Part shown: one piece after another, positions 59,040 through 64,000 of the stretch
Layout: the number at the start of each line of letters is the position of its first letter
Position numbering within the stretch: the stretch's first letter is position 1
The notes under the pieces: generated by a model
The model's input: the letters and a program-made list of their open reading frames with translations, nothing else
Database searches by the model: none
What the model was told of the DNA's origin: nothing
Assembly: GCA_910579935.1 (NCBI GenBank)
Contig: CAJTVQ010000014.1
Coordinates: 14,920 to 78,919 of the forward strand
Origin: an uncultured Lachnospiraceae bacterium
GTDB taxonomy: Bacteria; Bacillota; Clostridia; Lachnospirales; Lachnospiraceae
DNA: 64,000 bases
Reading direction: 5' to 3'
Translations under genes and position numbers: made by a program

Positions 59040-60578
59040 ATGAAATGCTCAAAATGCGGATGTGAGCTGACAGAAGGCCATTTATATTGCGATAAATGCG
59101 GGGAGGAAATACGGATCGTGCCGGATTACGAACCGGAGATAGAGAGGGAAATGACGGAGACTCTGGCAACTTTGTTTGTGGAATTGGCAGAAGAAACGAT
59201 GCCGGAGCTTTCAGGGGATAAAAGAGAAGATGCAGTACCGGAACTTCCGGAGGAAAAAACGGGCGGAACGGGTACGGATTTTTTGGATGTAAGGACAGAA
59301 GAAGAGGGGAACGGGGAGAAGAAAAAAAGGAAAAAGGGAAAAAAAGGAGGCAGACAGGGGTGGATCATAGCAGCAATTTTCCTGTTTCTGGCAGCGGTCG
59401 GTGCGGCAGGTGCATGGGGGAATTACAGTTACCGCCGGATGTATTCGGTAGAGTATCAGATTGAACAGGCAGATGAAGCAGCGGCTTTAAAGCGGTATGC
59501 ACAGGCGATCAGCTGGCTGGAAAAAGCATATGAGCTGGATCCGGAAAATGTGGAAATTCTTTTGCGGATTGCGGATTATTACGATATTCAGGGGCAATAC
59601 GATAAGGTATTGTCAATACTGGAGGGAGTGATACAGGACCCGGACGCTTACGGAGGAACGGAAGTGGAGCGGGCTTATGGAAAAATCATAGCGATATACA
59701 GGGAACGGGAGGATTATCAGGCGATTAATGATCTGTTAAGGGCCTGTGACAGGGAGGATATCGTGACGGAATACCAGCAGTATCTTGCAAAGCCGCCGGA
59801 ATTCAGTTACGAAGGGGGACGCTATCAGGAATTGCTTCCTCTAAAACTAAGTGCAAATACGTCGGGGAAAATCTATTACACGCTGGACGGAACCAGGCCG
59901 AATAGGAACAGCGAAGTGTATACGGCTCCTATTTTTTTGGAAATCGGTTCCTACATCGTTACGGCGTATTTTGTGAATGACTATGGAATGGAAAGTGATG
60001 TGGTTTCCAACACATATCATATAGAACTCCAGGCGCCGCCTGCACCGGAGGTTTCGATAGACAGCGGGGATTATGGGGGGCCGCGCATGATTGAAGTGAC
60101 AGTGCCGGAGGAATGTACGGTTTATTATACATCCGATGAATCCGACCCGACCATAGACAGTTCCCGCTATACGGCGGCGATTTCCATGCCTTTGGGGCGG
60201 TCTGTCTATAAATTCATGGCAGTCAGTCCGGAGGGGGCGGTCAGTGAGATAACCGAACGGACTTACAATCTTGAATTACATACGGATATTACTGTGGATA
60301 TGGCAGTGGCAAACGTGATACAGGCGCTGATGAAGGCGGATGTTCTGCTGGACGAGAACGGTAAGCTGCGGGGGATGAGCGGACGGAATGTTTATAAATA
60401 CAATGCGGTGGTGAGGATAGAAGGAAGCGGCGATTATTATGTGATCTATGAATATTATGAGGATGCTGCGGGAGGCCAGTCCAAGACGGAGCGGCTGTAT
60501 GGAGTGAATATACAGGACGGGACGGCATGCAGGATTACTTATGATGCGGACGGGAAGATTGTGCTGGTGGATATATAA
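59040..60578 (+). CDS. Zinc-ribbon, TPR and chitobiase-C-like membrane protein
   Basis: A 512-residue protein. An N-terminal zinc ribbon (CSKCGCELTEGHLYCDKCG), an acidic then very basic linker (KKKRKKGKKGG), one membrane helix near residues 110-130 and TPR-like repeats (WLEKAYELDPENVEILLRIA) follow. Two chitobiase/beta-hexosaminidase C-terminal type domains (IYYTLDGTRPNRNSEVYTAP; VYYTSDESDPTIDSSRYTA) lie outside. It has no enzyme motif. The role may be a membrane sensor or wall-binding adaptor. It begins 15 bp after folD. Confidence 0.8.
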   Translation: MKCSKCGCELTEGHLYCDKCGEEIRIVPDYEPEIEREMTETLATLFVELAEETMPELSGDKREDAVPELPEEKTGGTGTDFLDVRTEEEGNGEKKKRKKGKKGGRQGWIIAAIFLFLAAVGAAGAWGNYSYRRMYSVEYQIEQADEAAALKRYAQAISWLEKAYELDPENVEILLRIADYYDIQGQYDKVLSILEGVIQDPDAYGGTEVERAYGKIIAIYREREDYQAINDLLRACDREDIVTEYQQYLAKPPEFSYEGGRYQELLPLKLSANTSGKIYYTLDGTRPNRNSEVYTAPIFLEIGSYIVTAYFVNDYGMESDVVSNTYHIELQAPPAPEVSIDSGDYGGPRMIEVTVPEECTVYYTSDESDPTIDSSRYTAAISMPLGRSVYKFMAVSPEGAVSEITERTYNLELHTDITVDMAVANVIQALMKADVLLDENGKLRGMSGRNVYKYNAVVRIEGSGDYYVIYEYYEDAAGGQSKTERLYGVNIQDGTACRITYDADGKIVLVDI

Positions 60579-60644
60579 AGGCTGTTCCGCAAGGGTATGA
60601 TTTGCATTCAGTTGTTTGGAGGCGGCTGCAATTTCTAAAAAAAG

Positions 60645-60673
60645 TTGCGTTTTTTCTGTTTTTCTATTATCAT
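60645..60673 (+). promoter_or_regulatory. Promoter of nfnAB
   Basis: TTGCGT (60645-60650), 17 bp, TATCAT (60668-60673). The leader to nfnA is about 87 nt. Confidence 0.55.
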
Positions 60674-60719
60674 AGTGAGTAATGGCTTTTATAAAGAAAC
60701 TATCTTTTATGAATAGTCT

Positions 60720-60750
60720 CTTAGTAAAGTACTAAGCGTTTCTGGCGCTT
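60720..60750 (+). promoter_or_regulatory. Palindrome and hairpin in the nfnA leader
   Basis: CTTAGTA-AAG-TACTAAG (60720-60736) is a 17-bp exact inverted repeat; AAGCG-TTTCTGG-CGCTT (60734-60750) overlaps it. They lie just upstream of the GGAGG site. Either an operator or alternative RNA hairpins. Confidence 0.5.
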
Positions 60751-60766
60751 ATACAGGAGGGATAAG

Positions 60767-61645
60767 ATGTATAGGATTTTAGAGGCAAGGGAGCTGACAA
60801 CCAATATTTACCTTATGGTGGTAGAGGCAAAGAGGATTGCGAAAAGATGTCAGCCGGGACAGTTCATTATTGTCAGGATGGATGAGGACGGGGAGCGGAT
60901 TCCGCTTACCATCTGTGATTATAACCGGGAGCAGGGAACCGTTACCATTGTACTCCAGACCGTAGGGGCAGGAACGATGAAAATGGCGGAACTGAAGGCA
61001 GGCGACAGTTTCCATGATTTTGTAGGGCCGTTAGGCTGCCCTTCGGAATTCGTAAACGAGCCGGTGGAGGAATTGAAAAAGAAGAGCATTCTTTTCGTGG
61101 CAGGCGGTGTGGGTACCGCACCGGTATATCCGCAGGTTAAATGGCTGAAGGAAAGAGGCATTGATGCGGATGTCATCGTGGGCGCCAAGACAAAGGAACT
61201 GCTGATTCTGGAAAAAGAAATGGAAGCGGTGGCAGGGAACCTGTATGTGACGACGGATGACGGTTCTTACGGAAGAAGCGGTATGGTAACGCAGACGATC
61301 AAAGACCTGGTGGAAGAAGGGAAGCATTATGATGTCTGTGTGGCAATCGGACCGATGATCATGATGAAATTCGTATGTAAGATGACAGAGGAACTTCAGA
61401 TACCTACGGTGGTGAGCCTGAATCCGATCATGGTGGACGGTACCGGGATGTGCGGTGCGTGCCGTGTGACAGTGGGCGGTGAAGTGAAGTTTGCCTGTGT
61501 GGACGGACCGGAATTTGACGGGCATAAAGTGGATTTCGACCAGGCGATGAAGCGCCAGCAGATGTATAAGACGGCGGAAGGAAGGGCTGTCCTGAAAATG
61601 CAGGAAGGCGATACCCATCATGGCGGATGCGGTCAGTGCGGCTGA
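60767..61645 (+). CDS. nfnA: NfnA-type FAD/NAD-binding subunit with [2Fe-2S]
   Basis: A 292-residue ferredoxin-NADP reductase-like subunit of the electron-bifurcating NADH-dependent ferredoxin:NADP oxidoreductase. FAD-binding is seen in RIPLTICDYN, NAD-binding in ILFVAGGVGTAPVYPQ, and the [2Fe-2S] cysteines in DGTGMCGACRVTVGGEVKFACVDG. It is also annotated as SudB or glutamate synthase-associated. Adjoining nfnB settles the complex. GGAGG precedes the ATG. Confidence 0.92.
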   Translation: MYRILEARELTTNIYLMVVEAKRIAKRCQPGQFIIVRMDEDGERIPLTICDYNREQGTVTIVLQTVGAGTMKMAELKAGDSFHDFVGPLGCPSEFVNEPVEELKKKSILFVAGGVGTAPVYPQVKWLKERGIDADVIVGAKTKELLILEKEMEAVAGNLYVTTDDGSYGRSGMVTQTIKDLVEEGKHYDVCVAIGPMIMMKFVCKMTEELQIPTVVSLNPIMVDGTGMCGACRVTVGGEVKFACVDGPEFDGHKVDFDQAMKRQQMYKTAEGRAVLKMQEGDTHHGGCGQCG

Positions 61646-61760
61646 TGCACGGCGGGAAGATATGATGCATGGTGATAATGCATGGTTGTGCGGCATGACG
61701 GGCCGGGAATGGTCTGAAAACATAGATAGCAGCCCATAGGGCGCTGGAACGGAGGATATT

Positions 61761-63146
61761 ATGGATGTGCTGAAAAAAGTGCCTGTACGTGAACAGGAAG
61801 CAAAGGTACGTGCCGCCAATTTCGGGGAAGTGTGCCTTGGTTATAATAAAGAAGAAGCAATGGAAGAGGCGTCCAGATGCATTAACTGTAAGAATGCGCA
61901 GTGTGTGAAGGGCTGTCCGGTGGCAATCAATATTCCGGGCTTTATCGAGAAGGTAAAGGACGGGGAGGTGGAAGCGGCTTATCAGGTTATCAGCGAGGCC
62001 AGTGCACTGCCGGCAGTATGCGGCCGTGTATGTCCGCAGGAGAGCCAGTGTGAGGGAAAATGCATCCGCGGTATCAAGGGCGAGCCGGTTTCCATCGGAA
62101 AACTGGAACGTTTTGTGGCGGACTGGGCGAGGGAGAACGGTATCAAACCCGCAGGCGCGAAGGAGAAGAACGGAAAGAAAGTGGCGGTGATCGGTTCCGG
62201 TCCGGCAGGGCTTACCTGTGCCGGGGATTTGGCCAAAATGGGCTATGAGGTAACGATTTTTGAAGCCCTTCATGAGCCGGGCGGCGTTTTGGTATACGGT
62301 ATTCCCGAATTCCGTCTGCCGAAAGAAGAGGTGGTTGCCAAAGAAATCGAGAATGTGAAATCACTGGGTGTTCAGATAGAAACCAACGTGGTGGTAGGAA
62401 AGTCCGTGACCATTGATGAATTGCTGGAAGAAGAAGGATTTGATGCGGTATTCATCGGTTCCGGAGCGGGCCTGCCGAAGTTTATGGGAATTCCGGGAGA
62501 ACAGGCAAACGGCGTATTCTCCGCCAATGAATACCTGACCAGAAGCAATCTGATGAAAGCGTTTGACGAGGAATCCAATACGCCGATCATGAGAGGAAAG
62601 AAAGTAGCGGTGGTAGGGGGCGGAAATGTGGCGATGGATGCCGCAAGAACCGCACTGCGTCTGGGTGCAGAGGTACATATCGTGTACAGGCGCAGCGAAG
62701 AGGAACTTCCGGCGAGGGTGGAAGAAGTACACCACGCGAAGGAAGAGGGCATTATTTTCGACCTGCTGACCAACCCGGTGGAAATCCTGACTGATGAAAA
62801 CGGCTGGGTGAACGGCATGAAATGTGTGCGGATGGAATTGGGCGAGCCGGATGATTCGGGAAGAAGAAGGCCGGTCGTAAAACCGGATTCCGAGTTTGTG
62901 ATAGAGGCGGATACGGTCATTATGTCGTTGGGAACCTCTCCGAATCCGTTGATTTCTTCCACGACGGAAGGTTTGGAAACGAATAAGTGGAAGTGTATCG
63001 TAGCGGACGAAGAGTTCGGAAAAACGACGAAAGAGGGCGTTTATGCCGGCGGTGACGCGGTAACGGGCGCGGCAACGGTCATTCTGGCCATGGGTGCGGG
63101 AAAAGCCGGAGCGAAAGGAATTGACGAGTATTTAAAGAATAAATAA
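61761..63146 (+). CDS. nfnB: NfnB-type large subunit (GltD-like)
   Basis: A 461-residue flavoprotein. The N-terminal iron-sulfur domain has CINCKNAQCVKGCPV and CGRVCPQESQCEGKC for two [4Fe-4S] clusters. Dinucleotide motifs are VIGSGPAGLTCAGDLAKMG and VVGGGNVAMDAARTALRLG, and the end has GGDAVTGAATVILAMGAGK. With NfnA it couples NADH and reduced ferredoxin to NADPH production. Without a GltB subunit it is not glutamate synthase. GGAGG precedes the ATG; a gap of 115 bp from nfnA is wide but without a terminator. Confidence 0.93.
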   Translation: MDVLKKVPVREQEAKVRAANFGEVCLGYNKEEAMEEASRCINCKNAQCVKGCPVAINIPGFIEKVKDGEVEAAYQVISEASALPAVCGRVCPQESQCEGKCIRGIKGEPVSIGKLERFVADWARENGIKPAGAKEKNGKKVAVIGSGPAGLTCAGDLAKMGYEVTIFEALHEPGGVLVYGIPEFRLPKEEVVAKEIENVKSLGVQIETNVVVGKSVTIDELLEEEGFDAVFIGSGAGLPKFMGIPGEQANGVFSANEYLTRSNLMKAFDEESNTPIMRGKKVAVVGGGNVAMDAARTALRLGAEVHIVYRRSEEELPARVEEVHHAKEEGIIFDLLTNPVEILTDENGWVNGMKCVRMELGEPDDSGRRRPVVKPDSEFVIEADTVIMSLGTSPNPLISSTTEGLETNKWKCIVADEEFGKTTKEGVYAGGDAVTGAATVILAMGAGKAGAKGIDEYLKNK

Positions 63147-63157
63147 GCGGCAGAAAG

Positions 63158-63229
63158 AACAGCCGCCGGCTTCAGGGAATTTTCCGATGATCGGTTTCGG
63201 GAAATACTTAAGGCCGGCGGCTGTTTTTT
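63158..63229. terminator. Strong terminator after nfnB
   Basis: AACAGCCGCCGGC (63158-63170) pairs perfectly with GCCGGCGGCTGTT (63213-63225), ending in six T residues. Inner bases also pair in part. It may also serve the converging Uma2 remnant. Confidence 0.9.
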
Positions 63230-63230
63230 A

Positions 63231-63697
63231 TTACCGTTGCAGTCGCCAAATATTCAATATTTCGGCAATGTTAATGACTAAATCTTCATAGATGCCGACA
63301 GGAATATCCTGTTCGAAAGAAGCAATGGTGGGGGTGGCATCTTCGTCAAAACGGTAAATCGTTGTGCGCTCTTTTTCAGGACCTACAATCCAGTACTCAT
63401 GGATCCCGGCGTCCATGTACAGACCGTTTTTGCAGTTATAATACATCCGACGGCTGGAAAGGGATGCGATTTCTATGATATAGCTGGGGGTGCCGCTGCA
63501 GCTCCGGTCATTTAGGTTATGTCTGTCACAGATGACTGAAATATCCGGTTCGACATAATTTTTTCATAATTTTTGATGGATACGGTTAGGAAGAGCCATA
63601 TTATATAAATCTGCCTGTCAATTAATTCAGCTCTTTGACCGTTTGGCAGCGAGTAAATATCCTTGATCGTATAAAGTTTTTTCTGTGATAATGCCAT
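63231..63697 (-). pseudogene. Uma2 family (DUF820) restriction-endonuclease-fold gene, decayed
   Basis: The 5' part reads MALSQKKLYTIKDIYSLPNG and QRAELIDRQIY, the family N-terminus. The next conserved piece (MALPNRIHQK) is in another frame, and the remainder (NYVEPDISVICD, YIIEIASLSSRR, GIHEYWIVGPEKERTTIYRF, IPVGIYEDLVINIAEIL) follows after a stretch of about 45-50 residues is missing. So there is one frameshift and one internal deletion. Intact members are about 185-195 residues. The PD-(D/E)XK core is broken. Function of Uma2 proteins is poorly known. Confidence 0.85.
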
Positions 63698-64000
63698 ACA
63701 TTTTCTCATCTATATTAACTTCCCTGAATGGCAGGCCAAATGTATACGCCAATCATAATGAAAAGGGCTTAGCAGTATTTGTACTTATTATTTCATATGC
63801 AAGCACGGAATGCATTGTCTTTTTATTTCAGGTGTTGATTTCGAGAAACAGTTCAATTCTGCGTTTTGCACTTGCCTATATAGGTGAATTTAAGAAAAAT
63901 GAAACTTAAGGAAGAATTATAAATTCATCTGATTCCGGAATGACCAAAAAGTGCGGGAATCCCCTGTATTTATCAGTGTTTCAGGCCTTTTTACAGTCGG
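63698..64000. other. 303-bp tail without a supported gene
   Basis: AT-rich sequence with short open frames on both strands but no ribosome site, family motif, terminator or promoter I can support. It may be part of a gene or remnant continuing to the right. Confidence 0.5.

Noticed and set aside
63685..63909. A 74-residue plus-strand frame at the right end
   Set aside because: No ribosome site and no family pattern; it partly overlaps the Uma2 remnant in antisense.

Overview
The window looks like a chromosomal segment from an anaerobic gut-type member of the Lachnospiraceae (Clostridia). The evidence is the housekeeping order yicC-remA-gmk-rpoZ-rimO-pgsA-cinA, a class III fructose bisphosphatase, Rex, a remA-type regulator, Gram-positive sortases with BspA-like surface proteins, NfnAB, formate-THF ligase and an apparent (Re)-citrate synthase. 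Base composition is balanced to slightly AT-rich. Sigma-A type promoters are easy to read. I see no rRNA, tRNA, CRISPR, prophage or complete insertion sequence. The placement is inference from gene content, not from a search.

Layout. 1-9.1 kb: divergent rqcH (cut by the window edge) and a long housekeeping operon, then three poorly known genes. 9.1-13 kb: a hairpin element, typA (minus), an ssb-like gene and a cobA-like gene. 12.8-16.8 kb: a lysine riboswitch with dapA and dapB, then fbp. 16.8-19.1 kb: a low-complexity lipoprotein, an orphan eukaryote-type hisA, and a cold shock gene preceded by a structured repeat that also precedes typA. 19.1-22.2 kb: niaR, a PfoR/PTS_EIIC_2-type membrane protein with an operator-like site, an inactive LytM-like protein and a bactofilin. 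22.4-34.1 kb: a cell-surface island with an atypical lipoprotein sortase, a leader-controlled CMP-sialate-synthetase/HAD fusion, a class B sortase, a 1751-residue BspA-type protein with a sorting signal, and a secreted 867-residue relative. 34.1-35.6 kb: a DUF4258/YgiT-type pair and an intracellular subtilase.

35.6-39.3 kb: (Re)-citrate synthase, GntR/FCD regulator and NADP-type isocitrate dehydrogenase, which suggest 2-oxoglutarate/glutamate synthesis. This unit carries a promoter-operator palindrome and an 88-nt three-way-junction element before icd. 39.3-43.2 kb: a 318-bp inverted repeat, an ABC-F gene divergent from rex, and a coiled-coil gene. 43.3-52.7 kb: nnrDE, alr, mazF without antitoxin, a CNNM/CorC protein, yebC, metY and two unknowns. 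52.7-63.2 kb: tepA-like, ftsK, fhs, folD, a zinc-ribbon/TPR protein, and nfnAB. 63.2-64 kb: a decayed Uma2-family gene.

Two themes recur. The first is redox and one-carbon metabolism (Rex, NnrDE, NiaR, NfnAB, Fhs, FolD, Icd). The second is surface building (sortases, BspA proteins, bactofilin, alanine racemase). Several intergenic RNA/DNA structures have no identity I recognise and are the best leads for something new: the repeats at 11193-11262 and 18795-18877, the junction at 37938-38025, the leader at 23378-23618 and the hairpin elements at 9078-9222 and 39311-39628.
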